Shown one piece after another: positions 1 to 8,980 of a stretch of 58,650 bases of DNA. The first letter of the stretch is position 1; each line of letters begins with the position of its first letter. The notes under the pieces are model-generated. The model was not told the origin of the DNA and ran no database searches. It worked only from the letters and a program-made list of their open reading frames with translations. The position numbers and the translations under genes are program-made. The stretch is from Planctomycetota bacterium (GTDB taxonomy: Bacteria > Planctomycetota > Planctomycetia > Pirellulales > Lacipirellulaceae): contig JABDGM010000017.1 of NCBI GenBank assembly GCA_013286045.1, positions 1 to 58,650 on the forward strand, given 5' to 3'.

Positions 1-2
1 AT

Positions 3-575
3 GATTTGCGGCCGGCCGTCCCCGTGGCGCTAAGGGCGAAGCGTTGGACCGTGTCGCAGCTGGCCGCGATTGCGGCGGGAATTATGCTGATCGCGGGGAC
101 ATCGGCGTCAGTTGGCTACAGGTTGGCGCAATCACAATCGTCGGCGGAAGATCAATTCGCAGATTGGATCGTGTCGGATCATGTTCGGTCGTTGCAGGCC
201 GATCATTTGATGGACGTGGCGTCGAGCGATCGGCACACGGTGAAGCCGTGGTTCAAAGGGAAAGTGGATTTTTCGCCGCAGACGCCGGATTTAACTGCGG
301 ATGGGTTTGAGCTGGTCGGCGGGCGCCTGGATTATTTGCAGGATCGGCCGGTGGCGGCGATTGTGTACGCGCGACGGAAGCATACGATCAATTTGTTTAC
401 CTGGCCGGCGGACGGCGATACCGTAAAGGATGCGCGGGAGCTGGCGAAGCATGGATTTAATCTTCGCAATTGGGAGCGGGGTGGGATGGAGTATTGGGCG
501 GTTTCGGATTTGAATGATGAGGAGCTGGGACAGTTTGTGAAGCTGTATCAGGAACGGGCTGGGGAGGCGAAATAA
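3..575 (+). CDS. Transmembrane anti-sigma factor, 5'-truncated by window edge
   Basis: The frame is open to the left edge, so the start and probably the cytoplasmic zinc-binding anti-sigma domain lie outside the window. What remains has a basic stretch, one membrane segment (about residues 15-40 of the visible part) and a C-terminal extracytoplasmic domain. This domain contains the phrases GFELVGGRLDYL, RPVAAIVYARR and GGMEYWAVSDLN, which I recognise from membrane-anchored anti-sigma factors that sequester ECF sigma factors. By family knowledge an ECF sigma factor gene would be expected just upstream, outside the window. It ends 78 bases before pcm on the same strand. The family call is fairly secure; the partner sigma factor and the stimulus are unknown. 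Confidence 0.72.
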   Translation, partial: DLRPAVPVALRAKRWTVSQLAAIAAGIMLIAGTSASVGYRLAQSQSSAEDQFADWIVSDHVRSLQADHLMDVASSDRHTVKPWFKGKVDFSPQTPDLTADGFELVGGRLDYLQDRPVAAIVYARRKHTINLFTWPADGDTVKDARELAKHGFNLRNWERGGMEYWAVSDLNDEELGQFVKLYQERAGEAK

Positions 576-653
576 GCGTTTGCGTGTGCTCCGGCGAGCA
601 TGGCTCACCGGTTATTGGATTTGGAATGAATCTCGCAGTCGAAGAGGTGCGGT

Positions 654-1289
654 ATGAACTTCGACGTTGCGCGGCACAACATGGTGGTGGAGCAGTTGGA
701 GGAGCGCGGAATTGCTGATTCGCGCGTGCTGGAGGCGATGGATTGGGTGCGCCGGCACGAATTTGTGCCGGGGCCGCTTCTGTCGCAGTCTTACGACGAC
801 CGGGCGCTGCCGATCGAGCTTGAGCAGACGATCTCTCAGCCGTATACGGTAGCGTTCATGTGCGAGGCGGCGCGGCTGACGGCGGACGATAAGGTGCTCG
901 AGATCGGCACCGGCACGGGGTATTGCGCGGCGGTGCTTTCGTTGCTCACACGCGAAGTTCACACCGTTGAACGACTAGAGCCGTTGTATCTTTCGGCCGC
1001 CGAACGACTCACGCGATTGGGCTTTCGCAACGTACGCTGTTACTTTGACGACGGCACGCTTGGCTTGCCAAGCGAAGCGCCTTTCAATGCGATCGTTTGC
1101 ACGGCGGGCGCGGAGTCGCTGCCGGAGGGTTATCAGAAGCAACTTGCCGACGGCGGGCGGATCGTGATTCCGGTGGGCATAAATTCGCGGCAAGAGATGA
1201 TTCGCATCACGCGCTGCGGCGACCAATTTAGGCACGAAAATTTGGGTACGTTTGGTTTTGTGCCGCTCGTTGCAGATACGGAATCGTAG
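654..1289 (+). CDS. pcm: Protein-L-isoaspartate O-methyltransferase
   Basis: Cytoplasmic SAM-dependent enzyme that methylates isoaspartyl residues formed by protein ageing, starting their repair. Its 211 residues match the usual length. The family signature TISQPY is at residues 59-64 and the SAM-binding motif VLEIGTGTGY at 81-90. The ATG is preceded by AGAGGTG four bases upstream, a good ribosome site. It follows the anti-sigma factor gene on the same strand and converges on the ABC permease, whose stop is only 10 bases away. No terminator hairpin was seen in that gap. Nothing in the protein is unusual. Confidence 0.93.
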   Translation: MNFDVARHNMVVEQLEERGIADSRVLEAMDWVRRHEFVPGPLLSQSYDDRALPIELEQTISQPYTVAFMCEAARLTADDKVLEIGTGTGYCAAVLSLLTREVHTVERLEPLYLSAAERLTRLGFRNVRCYFDDGTLGLPSEAPFNAIVCTAGAESLPEGYQKQLADGGRIVIPVGINSRQEMIRITRCGDQFRHENLGTFGFVPLVADTES

Positions 1290-1299
1290 TCGTGTCGAA

Positions 1300-2853
1300 T
1301 CAGTCGGGAGTTTTTCTGCCCCAGTCGTGGCGCGTCGCGAGCCATGCCGCGATCGTGCAGGCAATGAAACTGAGCACCATGCCGACACCGACTTGAGCCG
1401 CCGTAAGTTCGGACAAAAGCGACGTTTGCGCATGAGCCAAACCGAATCGGGCCGCCAAGAACCACAAGCCCCATGCTGCTATGATCCCTGCGTAGGTCGC
1501 CGCGATACTTAAGATGGCGGCATAGATCGCCTGGCGCACTAGGCAAGTTGCGGCGACCGCTGCGGAGAAGACGGCAATTTGAACAAGTGGCAAAGCGCCG
1601 TAGGACGAGTGCGACAAGATCCTATTTGGATCGGAACTCAACGCGAAGAGGGCCACCAAGAGCGGGCCCCACATCGCGGCCAAGAGCACTAGCATTCCCG
1701 TGACGAATTTCACCCAGAACCACAAATCGACATTGATGGGGATCGAGCGCCAAAATGAGTTCAAACCGGGACTCACATCGCGTATGCACACGCCGATACC
1801 AACCACGATTGCGACACTGCAACCAATCGTCGCGCACACACCGAGGATCAATTCGGCGAGATGATCTGGCTCTTGGAGGAAGTATGTTGGCGAGGAAAAA
1901 AACGAAACCGCGATGATTCCGGCTAGACCCGCCAGCCCGGCTAGCGCGAGGGAACCGCTTTCGCGAAATTGCTTCCAAACGATCGCGGCGAACGGCGACT
2001 TATGCGGCTTCGGGAGCCACTCGAGTTGACCGACCACTCGTCGAGCGGCTGGCGGAGAATAGTTTTCGGTGCCGGAAACGCGTCCGAATCTCAGCGAGTA
2101 CCAAGCCAAGAGCGCGGCATGCATGCCGACGGCACCAACTAGGATGGGCACCCACTGAGGGTTTCGATCTGAAAAAGGCCAGACGAACCCGCCTGCCGCC
2201 GTCGACATTCCGAGCTGTTTTAGCCAAGCGTACGGCGAATTAGATCCGTAGGCCGAGTCGAACAGAACAAAAATCAAGTAGCTGAGAAACAACATTAGAA
2301 GGTACCAGGCGGTCATTGCGCCCAGAGCCACGGCGCCGGCACTGACTTCGTCTCTGCGGTTAACTCCCGTTGCAGCCGTCCAGATGAACAGGCTTAAGAC
2401 GAGGGGGAATGCGAAGGCGATCGCATCGAGGTACCAATTGCCGGTAAGGCTATTCTTCAATTCTCCGGCTGTCATCAATATGCGACCGTCACCAGTAAAC
2501 AAACTTGACCGAAGATAAAACAGCGCGATAGCCAGCAGCAGCGGCACTGTTAGCGTGATGACTCCGAATAAAACTTTTGCGGCGACGACGCGTCCCATCG
2601 GCACGGGTACGGCTTGAAGAAACGGAAGCGTGCGGCGTGATCTTTCGTTGGACGCAGCCCCAGCTCCGACGAATACAGAGAGCGGAACGATGCACAGCGT
2701 TACCATTCCAAACGCGACGCCGAGCTTATCTGCCTTGTCCTCGATAAGCATTGCGAGCGTCGCCACGCCCCACAGGATGGCGGTGATCGAAACGAGCTTC
2801 CATTTGTGCTCGTGCCATTCTTTCCAAAGCAGGCTTTGCCAGATGGTACGCAT
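1300..2853 (-). CDS. ABC-2 type transporter permease
   Basis: Integral membrane protein of 517 residues with many hydrophobic segments spread over two halves. It opens with WKEWHEHKWK, a cytoplasmic N-terminus typical of ABC-2 permeases, followed by a first membrane segment near residues 20-40. It lies 60 bases downstream of an ABC ATPase gene on the same strand, so the two very likely form one transporter. With the GntR gene ahead of them, the arrangement resembles regulated export or resistance systems of the YtrA/YtrB kind (known family). The substrate cannot be told from the sequence. No binding-protein gene is nearby, which favours export over uptake. Confidence 0.8.
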   Translation of the reverse strand: MRTIWQSLLWKEWHEHKWKLVSITAILWGVATLAMLIEDKADKLGVAFGMVTLCIVPLSVFVGAGAASNERSRRTLPFLQAVPVPMGRVVAAKVLFGVITLTVPLLLAIALFYLRSSLFTGDGRILMTAGELKNSLTGNWYLDAIAFAFPLVLSLFIWTAATGVNRRDEVSAGAVALGAMTAWYLLMLFLSYLIFVLFDSAYGSNSPYAWLKQLGMSTAAGGFVWPFSDRNPQWVPILVGAVGMHAALLAWYSLRFGRVSGTENYSPPAARRVVGQLEWLPKPHKSPFAAIVWKQFRESGSLALAGLAGLAGIIAVSFFSSPTYFLQEPDHLAELILGVCATIGCSVAIVVGIGVCIRDVSPGLNSFWRSIPINVDLWFWVKFVTGMLVLLAAMWGPLLVALFALSSDPNRILSHSSYGALPLVQIAVFSAAVAATCLVRQAIYAAILSIAATYAGIIAAWGLWFLAARFGLAHAQTSLLSELTAAQVGVGMVLSFIACTIAAWLATRHDWGRKTPD

Positions 2854-2913
2854 TGTGAAGTTTGCTTTCGCGGCGGTTAGGGAAGATCGGCATCTCCGGC
2901 GGATGACATGATC

Positions 2914-3840
2914 TTAGATCAGCGGCTGAAGCTCGGGCTGCGCAACCGCATCGGGTGATTTCCGGCGGCTTCCCGCGACGTAGGCCTCGAAAATCTCGTC
3001 CAAGTTCAGGTCGACGACACGGTGTTCGATGCCTTCGCGGCCGAGAACGCTCTGCGCTCGCTCGAAGTTTTCGATTGTTACCGCGGCATGGTCGCCATCG
3101 ATCCGTTCGTCGAGGATCTTCAACTGGTTATGGGCTCGGTTCAGGGCGGCGCGACTCAACACTATTTGCTTTACGTCGCGGCGCAAGCTTTCTGTGTCTG
3201 CTTGGCGGAGAATGCGCCCCTGATCGAGGATGGCGATTTCGTCGGCAACCGGCTCGACCTCGTACAGCAAATGGGAGCTGTAAAACACAGTGCGGCCTTC
3301 GCCTTGGAGATGGTTGATCAGGTCACGATTGAACTGCTTTCGCATAATGGGGTCGAGACCGAGCGCGGGGTCGTCGAGAATTACGAGTTCAGGGCGATGA
3401 GAAAGAGCTAGGACGAGACCGAGCCGGACGTTTTGGCCTTTGGATAAATGCTTAACGCGGGTTCGCAGCGGCAATTCGAAATCGCTCAGGTATTTGGCGG
3501 CGAGCGCGTGGTCCCACGTTGGATAGAACGGCGCGACGAAGCAAACGATTTCTTCGACGCGCATCCAGCCGTACATGGTTTGGTCTTCCGCCAAGTAGCC
3601 GATGCGGCGGCGAAGTTCCAGCGGCTCGCGCTGCGGATCAATGCCGAGGACGCGAATGGCACCATCGTCGCGCGTCAGGAGGCCGAGCAGCGAGCGAATC
3701 AAAGTCGTTTTACCGGCTGCATTACGGCCGAGGAACGCGAACGTTTTACCGCGGGATACTTGCAGCGTGACGCCTCGTAAAACTTGAGTAGAACGGAACG
3801 ACTTGTGTACGGCCTGCACATCGATTGCTAGTTCGTTCAT
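2914..3840 (-). CDS. ABC transporter ATP-binding protein
   Basis: Nucleotide-binding subunit of 308 residues. Walker A is GRNAAGKTT (38-46), the signature is LSKGQ (131-135) and Walker B is LVILDDP (151-157), followed by ALGLDP and a switch-histidine segment SSHLL. The position after the Walker B aspartate, normally the catalytic glutamate, is aspartate here (D156), and the signature has K in place of the first G of LSGGQ pairs. A C-terminal extension of about 90 residues follows the core. Its ATG overlaps the gntR stop by four bases (ATGA), suggesting translational coupling. It probably pairs with the permease downstream; the transported molecule is unknown. Confidence 0.9.
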   Translation of the reverse strand: MNELAIDVQAVHKSFRSTQVLRGVTLQVSRGKTFAFLGRNAAGKTTLIRSLLGLLTRDDGAIRVLGIDPQREPLELRRRIGYLAEDQTMYGWMRVEEIVCFVAPFYPTWDHALAAKYLSDFELPLRTRVKHLSKGQNVRLGLVLALSHRPELVILDDPALGLDPIMRKQFNRDLINHLQGEGRTVFYSSHLLYEVEPVADEIAILDQGRILRQADTESLRRDVKQIVLSRAALNRAHNQLKILDERIDGDHAAVTIENFERAQSVLGREGIEHRVVDLNLDEIFEAYVAGSRRKSPDAVAQPELQPLI

Positions 3841-4253
3841 GATGTTTGTCCTCGCCCGGCGGGCAGTGCTTCGGCGGTGGGGATGCTGTCGACGGCTTCG
3901 GTCAAAAGTTCGTGCAACTCGTCGGTCGTCAGGCCAAGCCCGGTCGCTTGACGAGCTATTTGGCGGAGCTCATCGACCAAGCGAGCGCGGTGGGCCGCCG
4001 TCCGAGTTTTGGACACGCGGCCAGTCGCAAACGTGCCCTGACCGTGCCGCATTTCGAGTAGCCCTTCGCCGCAGAGCCGTTCGTACACGCGGAGAATCGT
4101 GTTTTGATTGACGGCGAGATCACGTGCCAATTCGCGGACGGAGGGAAGCTGCTCGCCTGGCTTCATTGTTCCGGAGGCGCAGAGCGTAGCGATCTGATCG
4201 GCGATTTGCCGCGAAATGGCGACTGAAGAGCCTTTTTCGATTCGCAGAAACAT
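3837..4253 (-). CDS. GntR-family (YtrA-type) transcriptional regulator
   Basis: Short regulator of 138 residues: an N-terminal winged helix-turn-helix (about residues 7-75, with GEQLPSVRELARDL and NTILRVYERL) and only a short helical tail. That length and layout fit the YtrA subfamily, whose members usually repress their own ABC transporter operon (known family). Here it is the first gene of an operon with an ABC ATPase, overlapping it by four bases, and a permease. A purine-rich CGGGGA lies six bases ahead of the ATG. A strong promoter with a palindrome between its -35 and -10 boxes sits directly upstream, which fits autorepression. The inducing ligand is unknown. Confidence 0.88.
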   Translation of the reverse strand: MFLRIEKGSSVAISRQIADQIATLCASGTMKPGEQLPSVRELARDLAVNQNTILRVYERLCGEGLLEMRHGQGTFATGRVSKTRTAAHRARLVDELRQIARQATGLGLTTDELHELLTEAVDSIPTAEALPAGRGQTS

Positions 4254-4287
4254 GCGAAATCCCCGAGAAATGATGACTGACTACAGT

Positions 4288-4316
4288 AGTGTAACAGTGG
4301 TCACTGAGTGTGTCAA
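4288..4316 (-). promoter_or_regulatory. Promoter of the gntR-ABC operon
   Basis: On the minus strand TTGACA (4316-4311) is followed after exactly 17 bases by TACACT (4293-4288), a near-consensus sigma-70-type pair. Transcription would start about 30 bases before the gntR start codon. Seen by eye; no start site has been mapped. Confidence 0.7.
4295..4306. promoter_or_regulatory. Palindromic operator between -35 and -10 of gntR
   Basis: CAGTG-GT-CACTG is an inverted repeat with 5-base arms that fills the spacer of the gntR promoter. A dimeric GntR protein bound here would block RNA polymerase. A second small palindrome, CTAC-A-GTAG, lies at 4281-4289. The assignment to GntR is inferred from position. 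Confidence 0.55.
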
Positions 4317-4358
4317 GATTTTTTGTTGTTATCGCGTTGGTGAGAAACGCCGGGGACA

Positions 4359-5645
4359 TTAGGGCGTGCTAAGCTTTGCGCTTTCGGACGAAGCGGAGCC
4401 GTTCGTCGAAGAGAATTTGCCCTCAGCCTCGCGAAGACATTTTTGGATTTGGCGCACGGCCTGACGTAGGCGTTCTTCGTTTTCGACGAGGGACATTCGC
4501 AAAAAGCCTTCGCCGGCGGGGCCGAAGCCGCTGCCGGGGCTGACGGCGACGTTGCCTTTTTCGAGGAGCATCATGCCGAAGTCCATGGTGTTCATACGTT
4601 GGCGCCAAACTTCGGGGATTGGCACCCAGCAGAACATGCTGGCTTTGGGGGGCGTCATGGGCCAGCCGATGCGGGCGAGGCTTTCGATGAGGGCGTCGCG
4701 GCGGCTTTCGTAGATCAGGGCTTGTTGCTCCATGCCGGCGTCGCCGTTGCGGAGGGCCATGATCGCGGCGATTTGGACGGCTTGGAACATTCCGTAGTCG
4801 TAGTAGCCCTTGATCGTGGCGAGGGCTTTGATCATTTGGCGGTTACCGGCGCAGAAACCGACGCGCCAGCCGGCCATGTTGTAGCCTTTGCTCATCGTGG
4901 TGAACTCGACACCGACATCGGAGGCGCCGGGCGATGCCAAGAAGCTTGGGGCCTTGTACCCGTCGAAGGCGACGTCCGCGTAAGCGAAATCGCTAATGAC
5001 GGCGAAGCCGTATTTGCGAGCAAGTTTTACGACCTCATCGAAGAATGGTTGCTCAACGCAGACCGTAGATGGGTTATGCGGGTAGTTGAGGATTACGAGC
5101 TTTGGCCGCGGGTAGAGGTGTTCGCAGGTGTAGGCGATGTTCGAGAGGAATTTTTCGCTGTCGCGGACTTCGAGCGCGATGACGTTACCGGAGGCCAGAG
5201 CGACGGAATAGACGTGGATCGGGAAGTACGGGGCGGGGACGATGGCGGTGTCGCCGGGGCCCATCATGGCCAGGCACATGTGGCTGAAGCCTTCCTTGGA
5301 GCCCAGGCAGGCGATCACTTCTTCGTCGGGGTCGAGGCGGACGCCGAACCGCTTGAAGTATTTTGCGGCGACCTCGCGACGAAGGTTTGCAATGCCGTTC
5401 GACTTGCTGTAGCCGTGATTGCGCGGATCGCGGGCGGCTTCGTTCAGCTTCTCGATGACGAAGTCTTCGGGCGGATCCGAAGGGTTGCCCATGCCGAGGT
5501 CGATGACGTCGTCGCCGGCACGGCGCTTCTGCTGGAGCAGGCCGTTGATGCGACCGAACAGGTATGGCGGCAGGCGCGTGACGCGCTCGGCGACTTGGAT
5601 CGGGAACGGGCGATCGGGCGGCGAATTATTTGAAGGTGCGGACAT
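4359..5645 (-). CDS. PLP-dependent class I/II aminotransferase, AlaC-like
   Basis: Fold-type I aminotransferase of 428 residues. The PLP-binding lysine is in [15 protein letters not shown] (Lys about 253), with NYPHNPST at about 187-194 and the N-terminal [11 protein letters not shown]. The overall pattern is that of the AlaC/YfdZ glutamate-pyruvate transaminases and related LL-diaminopimelate-like enzymes, so alanine synthesis from pyruvate is the likeliest role. The frame stays open up to 5744, but the extra 33 residues look non-coding and the ATG at 5645 opens the conserved part. No strong ribosome site is visible at that ATG. The exact substrate pair is not certain. Confidence 0.88.
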   Translation of the reverse strand: MSAPSNNSPPDRPFPIQVAERVTRLPPYLFGRINGLLQQKRRAGDDVIDLGMGNPSDPPEDFVIEKLNEAARDPRNHGYSKSNGIANLRREVAAKYFKRFGVRLDPDEEVIACLGSKEGFSHMCLAMMGPGDTAIVPAPYFPIHVYSVALASGNVIALEVRDSEKFLSNIAYTCEHLYPRPKLVILNYPHNPSTVCVEQPFFDEVVKLARKYGFAVISDFAYADVAFDGYKAPSFLASPGASDVGVEFTTMSKGYNMAGWRVGFCAGNRQMIKALATIKGYYDYGMFQAVQIAAIMALRNGDAGMEQQALIYESRRDALIESLARIGWPMTPPKASMFCWVPIPEVWRQRMNTMDFGMMLLEKGNVAVSPGSGFGPAGEGFLRMSLVENEERLRQAVRQIQKCLREAEGKFSSTNGSASSESAKLSTP

Positions 5646-5744
5646 CGGCGTTTGAATCGAAAAGCCAACGGCGTTGGAGACACCTCCTACGACCGAGGGG
5701 TACTCAAGTCGATTCAGTATAGCGGACTGTACTGCGGTGCGCAA

Positions 5745-7733
5745 TTACCGCGGCACTGCGCCGGACGTCTGATGAACGGCTTCGTCTACGTGGGTCGCAT
5801 TTTCGCCTGGCCCGGGCTTTGCGCGCTCAGGAGAAGTAGAGGTACCGGCCAGGAAGTTGTCGATCCGGGCCTTGGAGCGGAGATCGTCGAACTTTTCGCC
5901 CATCGCCATGCGGAGCTTCTTTTCGAAGATGTCCTGCTTCAGAATGGTTTGAACTTCCTGCGGATTGACTTCGACCGGCTGGGTGCGGCCTTCGCACCTC
6001 AGGATCACGAACTTGTCTGCCAGCTGGATGATGCCGGAGAGTTCGCCTGGCTTGAGATCGAAAGCGACGTCTTCAATTTGCGGTTGGCCGCCGAAGCGGC
6101 GAATGGGCGGCACTTCGCCGCGGAGAGATTTGCTGCTCGGCTCGACGGAGTATTCTTCGGCGAGGTCGCCGAAGTAATCGTCCGACGTGTTTTGGCGGGC
6201 CTTGCCCCAAACTTCCTGGGCGCGGCGCATATTGGCGAGCACGATCGCTCGACAGCGGACGCGTTCGCCGTAGTTGGCTTGGAAGCCTTTATCCAGGTCG
6301 TCTTGATTGACTTTGATGCTGTCGCCAGTGAGCTTCTTGAGAGCGGCTGAGGGCCAGACGGAATCCTTGATGTAGCGATCCTTGGTGAGCCCTTGCTCTT
6401 CCGTGGCGGCCTTCATCCATTTGTCCATATCTGGCTTGCCATCTTTGCCGACGACCCCGGCAAGTATCGCGGCGTGAGCCATTTCGGCATTGAGGTCCTC
6501 GTCAGTGACGGTGACGTTGGCTTTCTTCAGAGCCTGATTCAGAAGCATATGGGCGATCTCGGTTTCGAGCACTTCGCGGTCGTAGCGCATCAGGCATTCG
6601 TCGGCAAGCTCGGAGTATGGAATATGCTCGCCGTTGATAGTGGCCACAACACCCGGCATTTGGGCGCGGAGCTGCGGATTATTCCAGACGTTCTGCACCG
6701 TGGATGAATCCTGCAGTTTCTTGAAGAGCGTGCCGGCGACTTCGCGGAGCTTGCCTTCTTGAATTCGCTCGGTGAGCTCGTCTTTAACGGTTTCGATCGG
6801 GACGTTACGGGCGGGAATCGGCGCTTCGCACTTAAGAATCGCGAACTGTTCGCCGACGGGGATGACCGCCGAAATCTGATTTGGCTGCATGGCGAACACC
6901 GCTTGTTCGATTCCTGGATCGCCGACATGGTGGTGGATCGGCTGGATCATGCCGCCGATGCTCGCGCTGTTGACGTCCAGCGAGTTTTGCATCGCCAGGC
7001 GCGGGAAGTCGTTCGGCTGCTTCACCAGCTGAGCGTGCAGCTCGTCGGCCTTTTGGCGATTGTTGACGACAATCAGACGGCACTTAACGGCCGGGCCGTA
7101 TTGCGATTCGTACGCCTTTTGGAGTTCGGCGTCGTCGACGACGATGTCGTTGGCGGCGCACTTGCGCAGGGCCAGCGTCGGCCAGAGAATATCGCGCTTG
7201 TATTGTTCAGGATGGATGCCGCGCTCTTTTTCGAGCATTTCGAGCCACTGGTCTTTGCCGATTTTGAAGCGCTTGGCCATGCGTTCGACTTCGGCGTCGA
7301 CTTCGGCGTCGGTGACTTCGATGTTGCGGTTCTTGCAGTAGTGCGAGATGAGCCGCTTGTTGACGAGGCCTTCGAGCACTTCGTTGCCGTAACGTTCGCA
7401 GCAGGCGGCGGCGAGGGCGTCGCGGTGAAGTTCTTCGCCGTTGACGATGGCCATGATGTCGTGCTGAGGCTTGTCGGCTTTCGCGGCGGTGGCGCTAGCT
7501 TGTTGCACGCCTTGCTTGGCGGGCGGCTGTTGGGCGTTATCAGCGGCCGGTTGCGCTTTACGGAATGGATTGGGGACTTGCGCGTTGGCGTCTTTATTAC
7601 CGATTGCGAGCTTGAGCACGACGCAGAGCACGACGACCGCTACGCCGCTGGCGGCAAACGCGAGAAGTTGCTTCCGATTACGGGGACGACGGCTAGTTGA
7701 GGCAGTCGTGGCGGTGGGTTTTTTGCGGGACAT
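5745..7733 (-). CDS. Duplicated PpiC/SurA-type peptidylprolyl isomerase, membrane-anchored
   Basis: Envelope folding factor of 662 residues. A basic N-terminus rich in K, R, T and S is followed by one membrane segment (about residues 22-45), then a linker rich in A, Q and P. Two copies of a SurA-N-like helical region plus parvulin-like region follow. The repeated phrases are IVNGEELHRD and TINGEHIPYS, then RDILWPTLALRK and KDSVWPSAALKK, then CRLIVVNN and CRAIVLAN. This is an internal duplication of about 270 residues. The ATG at 7733 has GGAG eight bases ahead and is preferred over the longer open frame reaching 7976. It probably assists outer-membrane or secreted protein folding; catalytic activity of each copy is not assured. 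Confidence 0.82.
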   Translation of the reverse strand: MSRKKPTATTASTSRRPRNRKQLLAFAASGVAVVVLCVVLKLAIGNKDANAQVPNPFRKAQPAADNAQQPPAKQGVQQASATAAKADKPQHDIMAIVNGEELHRDALAAACCERYGNEVLEGLVNKRLISHYCKNRNIEVTDAEVDAEVERMAKRFKIGKDQWLEMLEKERGIHPEQYKRDILWPTLALRKCAANDIVVDDAELQKAYESQYGPAVKCRLIVVNNRQKADELHAQLVKQPNDFPRLAMQNSLDVNSASIGGMIQPIHHHVGDPGIEQAVFAMQPNQISAVIPVGEQFAILKCEAPIPARNVPIETVKDELTERIQEGKLREVAGTLFKKLQDSSTVQNVWNNPQLRAQMPGVVATINGEHIPYSELADECLMRYDREVLETEIAHMLLNQALKKANVTVTDEDLNAEMAHAAILAGVVGKDGKPDMDKWMKAATEEQGLTKDRYIKDSVWPSAALKKLTGDSIKVNQDDLDKGFQANYGERVRCRAIVLANMRRAQEVWGKARQNTSDDYFGDLAEEYSVEPSSKSLRGEVPPIRRFGGQPQIEDVAFDLKPGELSGIIQLADKFVILRCEGRTQPVEVNPQEVQTILKQDIFEKKLRMAMGEKFDDLRSKARIDNFLAGTSTSPERAKPGPGENATHVDEAVHQTSGAVPR

Positions 7734-7929
7734 TGCGGTTTCTCCATAAACCGTTGTGCGATCAGGATCTCGAACGTGGGTTGGCGTTCGAGAATGTGGC
7801 GCACGCCAATCCGGCGGCGGGGCAGGGAGGATAGCAAAGCCGGCAGAGGGCGGCAAGAGAAGCGGTCGGCGAGTGCTAGCAGCTTGGTTGGAGCATTGGT
7901 GCGACGTTGCTTGTCGCGATTTCAAGACC

Positions 7930-8871
7930 CTATGGTTCGTCGAAAGCGACCGTGGCGGATTGAAGTTGACGGACACGAAAGAGGTTTAGAGCGTATCGAT
8001 CGAAACTTTCCAGTTTCTTCTCCAAGTCGTTGGCGACCATCTGACGCTGGTCGAGGTCTCGCTTTCGCGCATCCAGGCCGTAACCTCCTTCAGATCGACG
8101 TCTGATTACATCGTTGTATCGCTTCAGTTCAGCACGAAGCTCGTCGAGTTCAGCTTGTGGATGAAGATCGTTGCTGGTGCCGAGGTCCGCTAGTACTTGT
8201 TGCAGCCGATGGGCCACGGCAGATAGTTGGTGAGTGTCGAGGTTTGGAAATGGATCAATATCGTCGGGCTTTGGAGGACCCATTTCGCGCTCGATGTCTT
8301 CGTATTCATCCCGCTTTCGCTTGATTTCAGATTTTAAGGTATCCAGCGTTCGCACCATTGCATCGTACGTCACGGATGGTCCCATTTCCTTCTGGTTCGA
8401 GAATTCTTCGTTGTATGCTTTCGCGATCGCGTCAACGATTTCCGTCAGGTCGCCTTTTTGGAAATTCGGCCCGGACATGCTTATTGCGAGGACACCATCG
8501 CTTGGACAGTAAAAGCGAACATGCTTCGCCAGCCATGCTGCGGGGTCCTTTACGTTTTGAAGTAATGTGAGCGATTGCAGATTCGAAGTTCGAAAAGCGT
8601 CATTCAGAAAGGGAGTGCACTTTAGTAGTCCGAGCTGCGACGTAGTGAACGTTTCAAATCCAAAGGTCGCCGGTCGTGGTAGGTCGCGAGCATCAGTTGC
8701 TGTGGGAATTTTTGGCTCAATGGTGAATAACGCCGTGACAGTAATTGGGCGATTTGACGCCGCACGAGCCTGAAAGAATACTGTTGCGATTACGACGCAC
8801 AGCAGGCCGACCAATCCGACGGCACGACGGAACCTGGGAGATAATATCAGGGCGGCGCGCAACGAATGCAC
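7930..8871 (-). CDS. Wzz-like membrane protein with coiled coil (paralogue 2)
   Basis: Protein of 313 residues: an N-terminal membrane segment (about 17-37), an alpha/beta region, then a long charged helical part (about 170-310) with probable coiled coil. It aligns by eye with the gene just upstream: both have a VTATALF-like start after the membrane segment, DP..WL, a G.L.IS.....G strand, IVDAI..(A/S)Y, EI.(R/H)K.DEY.DI.RE and a DLD....... segment. The fold pattern resembles chain-length determinants of the Wzz type, but neither protein shows the second C-terminal membrane helix or a kinase domain. The start is GTG with GGAGA five bases ahead. Function is inferred only at family level. Confidence 0.55.
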   Translation of the reverse strand: MHSLRAALILSPRFRRAVGLVGLLCVVIATVFFQARAASNRPITVTALFTIEPKIPTATDARDLPRPATFGFETFTTSQLGLLKCTPFLNDAFRTSNLQSLTLLQNVKDPAAWLAKHVRFYCPSDGVLAISMSGPNFQKGDLTEIVDAIAKAYNEEFSNQKEMGPSVTYDAMVRTLDTLKSEIKRKRDEYEDIEREMGPPKPDDIDPFPNLDTHQLSAVAHRLQQVLADLGTSNDLHPQAELDELRAELKRYNDVIRRRSEGGYGLDARKRDLDQRQMVANDLEKKLESFDRYALNLFRVRQLQSATVAFDEP

Positions 8872-8980
8872 CTACTCTCCGCGATCGATCTCGCGAGTGC
8901 GCCTATCGCAGTAAGCGATTTTCGGCATGGACCAAAGCGTCGGAACAATGTGCAAAGCGTCGACGAGTCGCGGTTTGCCG

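Noticed and set aside
4599-5633. 344-codon open frame antisense to the aminotransferase gene
   Set aside because: Shadow frame; composition dominated by G, A, V and D with no conserved motif.
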